Of a DNA stretch of 43,582 bases, positions 22,492 through 30,171 are shown piece after piece. The notes beneath the pieces are model-generated. The model did not search any database and had not been told where the DNA came from. It saw only the letters and a list, made by a program, of their open reading frames with translations. Each line of letters begins with the position of its first letter. Position 1 is the first letter of the stretch. This DNA comes from a bacterium (GTDB taxonomy: Bacteria; Bacillota; Clostridia; Lachnospirales; Lachnospiraceae), in contig JAQYOU010000019.1 in NCBI GenBank assembly GCA_028727105.1, forward strand, positions 1-43,582, in the 5' to 3' direction. Both the position numbers and the translations under genes were made by a program.

Positions 22492-23433
22492 CTATGCATT
22501 ACAACGTGTCAGTAATTCCTCCCAGCGGCGGTCTGTCTCTGCCTGGAACGCCTCGATCAGTTGCTCGTTGCCGGGCTTAAAAAGATGCTTGAAGCGTCCC
22601 TGTTTTCTCAGAAAATCCTCCAGCGGAAGCTTCTTTTTCGGTTCATAATTCAAGATCCATTTGCCCTCTACCACCTCAAAGAGCGGCCAGTAGCAGGTCT
22701 CCACGCCCAGCTTGCAGATCTCGATAATGTCCGGTGCATCATACTTCCAGCCACGGGGACAGGGAGCCATGATATTTAAGAATGCTGCTCCCGGTGTGTA
22801 GATGGCTTTTTCGGATTTCATATAAAGATCCTTCATGTTTCCGATGAATGTAGTCTGCGCCACATAAGGGATGTTGTGTGCTGCAATGATGGCTGCAAGA
22901 TCCTTGCGGCCCTGCGGCTTTCCATCGGATTTCACACCACTCGGTGTGGTTGTGGTATCTGCAAACTGCGGAGTTGCCGAGCTTCGCTGGATACCGGTAT
23001 TCATGTAAGCACCGTTATCGTAGCAGACATAGACGAGATCATGTCCGCGCTCCATTGCTCCGGAAAGTGACTGCAGACCGATATCATACGTTCCGCCGTC
23101 GCCGCCAAAGGTGATAAACTTATAATCTTCTTTGATCTTTCCACGTTTTTTCAGTGCATGATAAGCAGTTTCCACACCGGAAAGGGTTGCTCCTGCATTT
23201 TCAAAGGCATTGTGGATATAGCTGTCTTCGTATGCAGTATACGGATACATGTATGTGGATACTTCCAGACATCCGGTTGCATTTCCAATGACTGCCTGAT
23301 CTCCGGGATGCAATGCCTTTAAGACATTTCGAACTGCGATGGTTCCGCCGCAACCGGCACACATGCGATGCCCGGGTGCCAGGCGCTCCGGTCGTTGCTG
23401 TATTTCTTTATAATTAAATGTTTTCTGTTCCAT
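22492..23433 (-). CDS. porB: pyruvate:ferredoxin oxidoreductase, beta (TPP) subunit
   Basis: 313 aa from MEQKTFNYKEIQQRP, chosen because it starts 8 nt after porA ends; the track's 12 extra codons lie in porA. CAGCGG with other cysteines ligates a 4Fe-4S cluster. TPP binding is shown by FGGDGGTYDIGLQS followed by CYDNGAYMNTG. The GYK-type tail and PCPRGWKYD are usual for PorB. With PorA, PorC and PorD it oxidises pyruvate to acetyl-CoA, CO2 and reduced ferredoxin. Another 2-oxoacid (such as 2-ketoisovalerate) is possible in this family, though pyruvate fits the lengths best. Confidence 0.9.
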   Translation of the reverse strand: MEQKTFNYKEIQQRPERLAPGHRMCAGCGGTIAVRNVLKALHPGDQAVIGNATGCLEVSTYMYPYTAYEDSYIHNAFENAGATLSGVETAYHALKKRGKIKEDYKFITFGGDGGTYDIGLQSLSGAMERGHDLVYVCYDNGAYMNTGIQRSSATPQFADTTTTPSGVKSDGKPQGRKDLAAIIAAHNIPYVAQTTFIGNMKDLYMKSEKAIYTPGAAFLNIMAPCPRGWKYDAPDIIEICKLGVETCYWPLFEVVEGKWILNYEPKKKLPLEDFLRKQGRFKHLFKPGNEQLIEAFQAETDRRWEELLTRCNA

Positions 23434-23441
23434 CCGATCAC

Positions 23442-24623
23442 CTACTCTCTGAGTCCAAGGTACGGACACGCTTCATCATATACCTTTTCACCGTCTCCGA
23501 GCTTTACAAGATTGTCAAATAACTGTTCCAGATCTTCCACGCGCACATCTCGTCCGGATAATCCGTACATGATGTTTACTACCTCTGCCTGAGACCTTGC
23601 ACGGTAAAGTGCAGCCGTCACTTCTGCGCCAAGAGGCCCACCCACTGCATTGTAGCCTTCCGAACGGTCCATGATCGCGATCGCCCGGCATCCTTTTAAT
23701 GCTTCGGCGATCTCCTCCGCAGGGAAGGGACGAAATACACGGATCTTTAGCAAGCCGGCACGAAGACCTTTCTCACGCATGGCATCAACCGCATCCTTTG
23801 CGGTTCCGCATACCGATCCGATGGCAACCAGCGCATATTCCGCATCCTCTAAACGATATCCCTCGAAAAATCCATAGGCTTGTCCGGTGATCGCTTCGAA
23901 TTCTTTTGCTACATCTAAAATGACCTTTTTCGCACGCTTCATTGCTTCCGCCTGCGCTTTCTTTGCTTCCATACAGTATCCGGAAGCGGCGTAAGGTCCG
24001 ACTGCCATCACTTCATCTTCTTTTAACAGATAATGCTCCGGCTCGTATTCGCCTACAAATTTTTTCATTTTATCATCATCCCACAGGGTGATGTTTTCTA
24101 CCGCATGACTGGTGATAAAACCATCCTGACAGATCATGATCGGCAGCTTCACATCCGGATGCTCTGCGATCCGGTATGCCTGAAGAAAATTATCATAGGC
24201 CTCCTGATTATTTTCCGCATAGATCTGCAGCCAGCCGGAATCCCGCGCACCCATACTGTCAGAATGTTCTGCATTAATGTTTAACGGTCCTGTCAGTCCT
24301 CTGTTTACCACTGCCATTGCAATGGGCAGACGATTGGACGCTGCCACATAAAGCACTTCCCACATGAAAGCCAGTCCGCAGGAAGAAGTTGCAGTCAGCG
24401 TGCGTGCACCGGCCGCTGAAGAACCGATGGCCGCACTCATGGAGCTGTGCTCACTCTCCACCGGAATAAATTCTGTATCAATTTCACCATTCGCGATCAT
24501 TGTCGCCACGAACTGGGGAATCTCAGTAGAAGGGGTAATTGGGAATGCAGGCATCACATCGGGATTGATCTGTTTGATCGCATGTGCTACTGCCTCGTTT
24601 CCGGACATACGTGTCTTTAACAT
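23442..24623 (-). CDS. porA: pyruvate:ferredoxin oxidoreductase, alpha subunit
   Basis: 393 aa. It begins TRMSGNEAVAHAIKQINPDV and has AFPITPSTEIPQ, the VESEHSSMSAAIGSSAAGAR segment that contacts TPP, and TATSSCGLAFMWE. A C-terminal transketolase-like domain includes IRVFRPFPAEEI and IAIMDRSEGYNAVGGPL. It forms the active site with PorB. It follows porD directly (stop and start adjacent at 24624) and precedes porB by 8 nt. Its composition is even with its neighbours and it shows no truncation. Confidence 0.93.
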   Translation of the reverse strand: MLKTRMSGNEAVAHAIKQINPDVMPAFPITPSTEIPQFVATMIANGEIDTEFIPVESEHSSMSAAIGSSAAGARTLTATSSCGLAFMWEVLYVAASNRLPIAMAVVNRGLTGPLNINAEHSDSMGARDSGWLQIYAENNQEAYDNFLQAYRIAEHPDVKLPIMICQDGFITSHAVENITLWDDDKMKKFVGEYEPEHYLLKEDEVMAVGPYAASGYCMEAKKAQAEAMKRAKKVILDVAKEFEAITGQAYGFFEGYRLEDAEYALVAIGSVCGTAKDAVDAMREKGLRAGLLKIRVFRPFPAEEIAEALKGCRAIAIMDRSEGYNAVGGPLGAEVTAALYRARSQAEVVNIMYGLSGRDVRVEDLEQLFDNLVKLGDGEKVYDEACPYLGLRE

Positions 24624-24941
24624 TTATTTTCCCTCCTTCATAGAAATAGCTGTAAAAGGACATGCCTTAACACAAATTCCGCAGCCCTTGCAATGATCCA
24701 GGTCAAAATCCGTGCGTTTGCCATTCACGACAGGAATGGAGCTGTCCGGGCAATAAGGCACACAGAGTAGACATTGCTTGCATTTTGTCGTATCCCAGAC
24801 GGGAGTATTTGCACGCCACTCGCCGGTATGAAACTGCTTTGATGTGGCAGCCTCATAGATCTGCAGTCCGTCTGTCAGATCCTGCCACGGTGTTGCTTCA
24901 TTTATAAATTCTGCGCGTTCGCTTCTTTTCATCTCTGCCAT
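24624..24941 (-). CDS. porD: pyruvate:ferredoxin oxidoreductase, delta (2x 4Fe-4S) subunit
   Basis: 105 aa. Two ferredoxin clusters are clear: CKQCLLCVPYCP and CKGCGICVKACP, with the usual SSIPV spacer residues after the first. It accepts electrons from the TPP site and hands them to free ferredoxin. The ATG shares one base with the porC stop (TGATG), so the two are coupled. Length and layout match the separate delta subunits of four-subunit enzymes. Confidence 0.93.
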   Translation of the reverse strand: MAEMKRSERAEFINEATPWQDLTDGLQIYEAATSKQFHTGEWRANTPVWDTTKCKQCLLCVPYCPDSSIPVVNGKRTDFDLDHCKGCGICVKACPFTAISMKEGK

Positions 24942-25513
24942 CAGTGCACCTCCTCAAACGCCATACGAAGTGCCGCAAGGTTACCCGCCAGTACCTCGGG
25001 CTTTCTGGCAAATTTATGCTGCAGCGAGCCTTCCATCTCCTTTAAGAAAACATCCTTTTCCATGACCTCGGAGATCTTTACCATCGCTGCAAGCATCGGT
25101 GTGTTAGGGAAATATTTGCCCAAGGTCTTTGCACAGACCTTTCGGGCATCGATTACATATACCTTTCCCTTATAGCCGTTTAATAAAGGCAACACCTGTT
25201 CCTTTTTCATCTGTGTATTGATGAGGATTGCTCCATCCTCCTTCAGTCCCTTTGTCACATCTACGGAATGAAGCAGCGTGTCATCTACAACTGCAACAAA
25301 ATCAGGCTCGTAAATATTAGAATGTACACGGATTTCCTTCGCACTGATACGGTCATAGGCAGTGATGGGCGCACCCATACGCTCCGGGCCATATTCCGGG
25401 AAGCCCTGCACGTGCATGCCGATGTTAAAGGCAACGTCTGCCAGCAGAAGTGCAGCTGTTTTTGCACCCTGTCCGCCTCTGCCGTGCCAGCGGATCTCTG
25501 TCATTTGTCTCAT
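24941..25513 (-). CDS. porC: pyruvate:ferredoxin oxidoreductase, gamma subunit
   Basis: 190 aa from MRQMTEIRWHGRGGQG. The track adds 80 codons that cross the promoter and untranslated leader. The family hallmark HGRGGQGAKTAA is at the N-terminus, followed by FPEYGPERMGAPITAYDR, as in PorC/VorC gamma subunits; the domain holds the complex together and contributes to CoA binding. AGGAT is upstream of the ATG. It is the first gene of porC-porD-porA-porB-ridA, with a strong promoter about 105 bp upstream. Confidence 0.92.
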   Translation of the reverse strand: MRQMTEIRWHGRGGQGAKTAALLLADVAFNIGMHVQGFPEYGPERMGAPITAYDRISAKEIRVHSNIYEPDFVAVVDDTLLHSVDVTKGLKEDGAILINTQMKKEQVLPLLNGYKGKVYVIDARKVCAKTLGKYFPNTPMLAAMVKISEVMEKDVFLKEMEGSLQHKFARKPEVLAGNLAALRMAFEEVH

Positions 25514-25617
25514 GATTTTTATCCTACCTTTTATGTATTCATATTGTTTGTATGATTCCTGTTTATGAGTGTGTCCAATAAAAACATGTGTTTGTTTGCG
25601 ATGGACATAACTTCCTA

Positions 25618-25646
25618 AGTATACGCTAAAATCGGGCATTTGTAAA
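25618..25646 (-). promoter_or_regulatory. promoter of the por operon
   Basis: Minus strand -35 TTTACA (25641-25646), 17-bp spacer, -10 TATACT (25618-25623). The leader is about 98 nt and contains TGTCCA...TGGACA arms that could form a stem around an A-rich loop; its role is unknown. Confidence 0.75.
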
Positions 25647-25703
25647 GTTTTTTCACATGTTCCCCGCGTCTTTTTCCGGTTTCTTATGGCTGCTTTTCTT
25701 CCC

Positions 25704-26636
25704 TTATGATCGCATATCACAATTTGCAAACAAGACACGCATAGCCGCATCATATTCAGTCAGCCTATTTGATTTTTTTATTTTCTTTACATATTTCTCT
25801 GCATCAACAAATAACGGACCTAAATATACCCAGATTTCTTTCATCTTATATAATGTATTTCGATCTCCTCCTGACATCTCCGTGATATAGCGATCACATA
25901 AGTCTGTCAGAAAGCTTTGCAGACGGTCTTTGTCACGGGTGGGGGCTCCTTTGGTCAGTGTTTCCAAAAGCTCCGGGTCTGCGATCAGGCCGCGCCCGAT
26001 CATAAAACGGTCAATATCCGGATCTGCTTTTAGCGCTGCCTGCTGAGCTTCCGGCGATGTGATATCTCCGTTATAACAAAGCGGTACGCCAAGCCTTCGT
26101 GCCATCCGAAAAGTATGCGGGCGTGCAGGAAGCTTGTAAAAATCCTTTTGCAGCCTTGTGTGTATGATCAGCTCACTGATGGGATATTTTTCATAAATTT
26201 CAAGGATCGTATCCCATTCTGCTTCATCACTGATGCCAAGCCTCGTCTTAATGGATATCTTCAGTGGGCATTTTTCGAAGATCTCTGCCAAAAAAGCGTC
26301 CAGTTTATCCGGCACTGCCAAAAAACCGGAACCGCGATGCTTTGATACGACTGTCTGGGATGGACAACCTAAATTTAGATTTACTGTATCATAGCCATAA
26401 TCTTTTAATGCCTTTGTTATTTCGAGAAATTCGTCAGCACGATTCGATAATATCTGAGGGATCAGTGTTATTCCCTGATTATGTTCCGGTAACACTTCAT
26501 TCTTCTCACGCGCGCTTAAATGCATGCTTGCAAGAAACGGTGTGTAATACCGGCTGACCCCGCCATAATACTTTTCAAATGTACTTCGATAGATATAGGT
26601 CGTAATGCCTTCCATCGGTGCAAGATCGTAATTCAT
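25704..26636 (-). CDS. tRNA-dihydrouridine synthase family protein
   Basis: 310 aa. It opens with YDLAPMEGITTYIYRSTF, has the FMN-enzyme motif NLNLGCPSQTVVSKHRGSGFL with the catalytic cysteine, then SIKTRLG, LIIHTRLQ and YNGDI, and a MIGRGLIADPEL phosphate-binding end. These are the markers of Dus flavoenzymes, which reduce uridines in tRNA loops using NAD(P)H. AAAGGAT precedes the ATG. It is divergent from the CotJ genes and upstream of the por promoter in the same direction. Which tRNA position it modifies is not predictable. Confidence 0.92.
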   Translation of the reverse strand: MNYDLAPMEGITTYIYRSTFEKYYGGVSRYYTPFLASMHLSAREKNEVLPEHNQGITLIPQILSNRADEFLEITKALKDYGYDTVNLNLGCPSQTVVSKHRGSGFLAVPDKLDAFLAEIFEKCPLKISIKTRLGISDEAEWDTILEIYEKYPISELIIHTRLQKDFYKLPARPHTFRMARRLGVPLCYNGDITSPEAQQAALKADPDIDRFMIGRGLIADPELLETLTKGAPTRDKDRLQSFLTDLCDRYITEMSGGDRNTLYKMKEIWVYLGPLFVDAEKYVKKIKKSNRLTEYDAAMRVLFANCDMRS

Positions 26637-26718
26637 TTATCTTAATCCTTTCGCACATTATTTCCAGTTCAGTATAAACTAATATTACATGAAATATCAA
26701 TATAAAGGAGGAATCCTT

Positions 26719-27204
26719 ATGTATAAAGAGGATCGCTGCAGCTGCCAGTGTCAAAAGTACGCGATGGCTCAGGTTCCCATGCAGCAATGGGGCGAGTTAT
26801 ATGACTGGCATACAGCACTTTGCGAAGGAACGATCTTCCCGGACCTGGACCTGGAGTTCTGGGCGTCAGCAAATATGTCCTGCACGCCAAAAAACTGCAC
26901 GTCCAAACAGGAAGCGTTAATGATGGAGATCAACCAGATCAGTTTTGCGGTGAATGATCTCACTCTTTATCTCGACACACATCCTGACTGCATGCAGGGG
27001 ATGGAATTATTCAGCAAGCTACAGGAACGACGACATGATCTGCTGAAGGAATTTGCCAGATTGTTCTATCCGCTGACAATCGATTCCATGTCAGGCAACG
27101 CGGTAGGCACTACAGGAGAATTTAGCTGGGGCGACTGCCCGGCACCTTGGGAAGGAGGTATGTGTAAATGTGGAACTATGAGAAACGCTTACAATTTCCG
27201 GTAA
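26719..27204 (+). CDS. spore coat protein: CotJA-like and CotJB domains in one chain
   Basis: 161 aa from MYKEDRCSCQCQKY, with AAGGAGG 7 nt upstream; the track's start 10 codons earlier lacks one. Residues about 15-45 (PMQQWGELYDWHTALCEGTIFPDLDLEF) match CotJA. Residues about 65-150 match CotJB: MMEINQISFAVNDLTLYLDTHPD, a KLQERRHDLLKEFARLFYPLT helix, and a late WGDCPAPWEGG. CotJA and CotJB are normally separate genes, so this is a fusion. Several cysteines (CSCQCQKY, MSCTPKNCTS) may cross-link. It overlaps cotJC by 37 nt. Expression in the mother cell late in sporulation is expected, but I could not assign a sigma-E or sigma-K site with confidence. Confidence 0.8.
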   Translation: MYKEDRCSCQCQKYAMAQVPMQQWGELYDWHTALCEGTIFPDLDLEFWASANMSCTPKNCTSKQEALMMEINQISFAVNDLTLYLDTHPDCMQGMELFSKLQERRHDLLKEFARLFYPLTIDSMSGNAVGTTGEFSWGDCPAPWEGGMCKCGTMRNAYNFR

Positions 27205-27779
27205 AGATCAGCAAATGTAACCCCAAGATCGCACAGCAGATTATCAGTCAATACGGCGGCCCGGACGGTGAAATGTCTGCTTCCATGCGTTATCTGGCGC
27301 AGCGTTACACCATGCCTGTAAAGAGAGTTGGTGGCCTTTTAACCGATATCGGCACCGAAGAATTGAACCACATGGAAATGATCTGTGCCATGGTGTATCA
27401 GCTGACAAGAAATCTCACCCCGGAGCAGGTGAAGGCTTCCGGTTTTGACGCCTATTATATCGACCACACCACCGGCCTTTGGCCGCAGGCGGCTAGCGAT
27501 CTTCCGCAAAACGCCATTGAATATCAGTCCAAAGGTGATGCATTGACCGATCTTTATGAGGATCTTGCTGCAGAGCAAAAAGCCCGTACCGTTTACGATA
27601 ATCTGCTTCGTATCATTGATGATCCGGATGTAAGAGAACCCTTAAAATTCCTTCGCACACGCGAGATCGTTCATTTCCAGCGCTTTGGCGAAGCTTTAGA
27701 GATGACAAAAGACAGTTTAAACTGCAAGAACTATTACTTCTTTAATCCTGAGTTCGATAAACAGATCACTGCCAAATAG
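27168..27779 (+). CDS. cotJC: CotJC, manganese-catalase-family spore coat protein
   Basis: 203 aa. It reads MWNYEKRLQFPVKISKCNPK, then QYGGPDGEMSASMRYLAQRY, LLTDIGTEELNHMEMICAMVY and FLRTREIVHFQRFGEAL. The glutamate and histidine ligands of the di-manganese catalase fold lie in the TEELNHMEM and REIVHFQ helices. In the family it breaks down hydrogen peroxide and is packed in the spore coat. GGAGG lies about 9 nt before the ATG, inside the preceding gene, so both are coupled. A terminator follows at 27781. Confidence 0.93.
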   Translation: MWNYEKRLQFPVKISKCNPKIAQQIISQYGGPDGEMSASMRYLAQRYTMPVKRVGGLLTDIGTEELNHMEMICAMVYQLTRNLTPEQVKASGFDAYYIDHTTGLWPQAASDLPQNAIEYQSKGDALTDLYEDLAAEQKARTVYDNLLRIIDDPDVREPLKFLRTREIVHFQRFGEALEMTKDSLNCKNYYFFNPEFDKQITAK

Positions 27780-27780
27780 A

Positions 27781-27815
27781 AAAAGGCTTCCGCTGATGCG
27801 GAAGCCCTTTTTCTT
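27781..27815. terminator. bidirectional intrinsic terminator
   Basis: GGCTTCCGC-TGAT-GCGGAAGCC with AAAAA before and CTTTTTCTT after. It separates cotJC (+) from the convergent sugar-binding protein gene (-). Confidence 0.88.
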
Positions 27816-27831
27816 ATATGATACGTATTGA

Positions 27832-29016
27832 TTAGTCATACAGGTTGGGAGCGATAGCATCGTCACCCATGTTGTCTGCATTGTACCAATATCCCTCGGT
27901 AGGAACATCGCCTACGGTCTCGCCGTTAGCAATTGCATACAGAGTCTGAACAGTTGTGATACCCATTGCTAAAGGAGACTGGGTAACTGCACCGTACATC
28001 TTGCCATCGTTGATAGCGCCCTTGATTACGGAACCAGCATCGAAACCAGCTGCTAATACAGAAGTCTCAGGATCAGTTCCTAATACGTTAAGGTTCTCGT
28101 TAGCGGTTAAGATACCCTCAGCTGCTACCTGGTTAGAACCGAACATACCGATTGTATCAGCCTTGTTCATGATAACAGATGCCTCAGTTGCACATAACTC
28201 TACAGTTGTCTGAGCGGGAACTGCAACCTCGATGATGATGTCTGCAGAAGCCTCGTCAACAGTCTCAGCCTTTGCATCGTTTACATACTTGTCATTTCCG
28301 ATAACTGCAACAGTCTTGCCATCAGCCTTAGCTAACTCAGCAAACTTGTCGATGAATCCAAGACCACGGTTGATGATAGACTCAGAAGTAGCCTCCTGGT
28401 TAACCTCACCGATACGTACAGGAGCGGTAGCTGCTGCGATCTTATCCTTTAATCCAGCGTAAAGGTTCTCAGCTGCGGTAGCACCAGCGCCATAGTTGTC
28501 AGTTGCAACAGTTGAGTAAACTGATCCAGCGGGAGCATCCGGAATACCAGAGTCGAAACATACTACAGGGATTCCCTTATCCATTGCGGTCTGTAAAGAA
28601 TCAAGACATGCAGACTGATCACAAGCTGCGATACCGATACCATCTACACCGTCAGCGTTGATCGCATTGTTCAGCATGTTAACCTGATCAGCGATATCAG
28701 ACTCAGCATTAGGACCTGTACAGTTAACGGTAACACCTAACTCACTAGCTGCCTGCTCAACACCCTTAACAGCTGCCTGCCAGTAAGAAGACTGGTAAGA
28801 CTTAACGATGATCTCGAAATGATAATCTTTTCCACCTTCTGCTGCTGCAGTATCCTCAGCGGGAGCTGCGTCCTCAGCAGGAGCTGCATCATCAGTCTTC
28901 TCCTCAGCTGCGGGAGCTGCCGGAGCGTCTGTAGCTGTATCCTTGGAACCACAACCAACTACCATTGTTGCAGCCATAGCTACACATAACAAGCTTGCTA
29001 AAACTTTCTTTTTCAT
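27832..29016 (-). CDS. sugar ABC transporter substrate-binding lipoprotein
   Basis: 394 aa. A type II signal peptide ends in VVGCGSK (lipid-modified Cys22), then a low-complexity Ala/Glu/Asp linker of about 40 residues lifts the domain off the membrane. The mature part is a periplasmic-binding-protein type I fold (peripla_BP_4, ribose/galactose class): FEIIVKSYQSSYWQAAVKGV, VDGIGIAACDQSA and IPVVCFDSGIPD. AAAGGAGG lies upstream. It is the last gene of the transporter operon, after a 162-bp gap that may hold its own promoter, which would suit the high dose a binding protein needs. The ligand is unknown. Confidence 0.92.
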   Translation of the reverse strand: MKKKVLASLLCVAMAATMVVGCGSKDTATDAPAAPAAEEKTDDAAPAEDAAPAEDTAAAEGGKDYHFEIIVKSYQSSYWQAAVKGVEQAASELGVTVNCTGPNAESDIADQVNMLNNAINADGVDGIGIAACDQSACLDSLQTAMDKGIPVVCFDSGIPDAPAGSVYSTVATDNYGAGATAAENLYAGLKDKIAAATAPVRIGEVNQEATSESIINRGLGFIDKFAELAKADGKTVAVIGNDKYVNDAKAETVDEASADIIIEVAVPAQTTVELCATEASVIMNKADTIGMFGSNQVAAEGILTANENLNVLGTDPETSVLAAGFDAGSVIKGAINDGKMYGAVTQSPLAMGITTVQTLYAIANGETVGDVPTEGYWYNADNMGDDAIAPNLYD

Positions 29017-29109
29017 TTCTTTGTCCTCCTTTTTTTACCATATAATTTTGGCATGTATATAAAACCTTCTCCTGGTCTTATATCGATATGTAATTATGTT
29101 TGCTATGCA

Positions 29110-29160
29110 ATTCTATGAAAGCATAACTTTGTGTCTAAATTGTGAACATTGTGTCCAAAT
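29110..29160 (-). promoter_or_regulatory. possible internal promoter with a 20-bp-spaced direct repeat
   Basis: Minus strand -35 TTAGAC (29133-29138), 17-bp spacer, -10 TAGAAT (29110-29115). Two 14-bp imperfect copies, ATTTGGACACAATG (29147-29160) and ATTTAGACACAAAG (29127-29140), lie 20 bp apart. The second overlaps the -35, the typical place for an activator such as an AraC-family protein. Confidence 0.4.
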
Positions 29161-29178
29161 CGTAAACTACATTTCCAA

Positions 29179-30156
29179 TTAGTGAACTTCTGCTTTTTTC
29201 TTCTTGATGATATCTACCATTACCGCACCGATCAGTACAAGACCTGTAATGATCTGCTGCCAGTTTGCCTGAAGTCCGATGTAAGGAAGTCCGGTCTTTA
29301 ACAGACAGATAACGAATACACCGATCAGGGATCCCTCTACGGAACCAACACCACCACTTGCAGATACACCACCGATGATTGCTCCACCGATCGCTTCAAG
29401 CTCGAAGCCTGCTCCGGTACCGGGCTGAACGGTTGCGAATACTGCGGAGTAAGCAACTGCCGCCAATGCTGCAAAGAATCCGGAAATCACGTATGCCATG
29501 ATGTGGTAGAACTTTACATTAACACCGGATAATCTGGTTGCTTCTTTGTTACTTCCAATAGCGATCGTATAACGACCCATCTTTGTATGATTCAGTACGA
29601 ATGCCATCACGATCACGATCAGGATCATCCACAGAAAACCGATTGGAAGCTTTGTACCGCTTGCAGTTGTGATCTTAAAGATGTTACGGAACCAGCCGCC
29701 CTCAGATCCTGCTGCAGGCCATGAGATACCAAATCCTTTCGAGAAGATGGAACCAAGACCACGTGTGATCATACAGGTACAAAGTGTTGTTAAGAACGGA
29801 GGCAGCTCCATAACGGCAACCAGCACACCGTTTACAGTACCAATGATAATACCGATCAAAAGTGTAACGATCAGTCCTGCTGCTACCGGCCATCCCTTCT
29901 GGGTGATCAGATAGCCGCCTGCCAATGAGTAACAGATCAATCCTGTACCGATGGAAAGATCAACACCGCCTGTGATGAGCGGGAAGGTCACACCGATGGA
30001 CATCAATACGATGTAGTAGGAGTAATCCAAAATACTCATAATGGTTGAATACTGTCTGAAGTTTTCACTTACGATACTAAAAAATGCAAATAATACAATT
30101 ACTACCAGGAGTACGATGACCTTCTGACTTGCAAAAATAGATGATTTCTTTTTCAT
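29179..30156 (-). CDS. sugar ABC transporter permease (RbsC-like)
   Basis: 325 aa, highly hydrophobic with about nine to ten membrane helices. Typical BPD_transp_2 segments are GVTFPLITGGVDLSIGTG and AIGSNKEATRLSGVNVKFY (the ATPase-contacting loop), and GGAIIGGVSASGGVGSVEGS. It is one of two different permeases in this operon; together they probably form a heterodimeric channel. GGAGGAGAG lies before the ATG, 15 nt after the ATPase gene. The C-terminus is lysine-rich (KKKKAEVH), as expected on the cytoplasmic side. Confidence 0.93.
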   Translation of the reverse strand: MKKKSSIFASQKVIVLLVVIVLFAFFSIVSENFRQYSTIMSILDYSYYIVLMSIGVTFPLITGGVDLSIGTGLICYSLAGGYLITQKGWPVAAGLIVTLLIGIIIGTVNGVLVAVMELPPFLTTLCTCMITRGLGSIFSKGFGISWPAAGSEGGWFRNIFKITTASGTKLPIGFLWMILIVIVMAFVLNHTKMGRYTIAIGSNKEATRLSGVNVKFYHIMAYVISGFFAALAAVAYSAVFATVQPGTGAGFELEAIGGAIIGGVSASGGVGSVEGSLIGVFVICLLKTGLPYIGLQANWQQIITGLVLIGAVMVDIIKKKKAEVH

Positions 30157-30171
30157 TGTCCTCTCTCCTCC

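Noticed and set aside
26637-26718. Sigma-E or sigma-K promoter for the CotJ genes
   Set aside because: Candidate boxes such as CATGAAATA were seen, but no matching -35 at the right distance, so no call was made.
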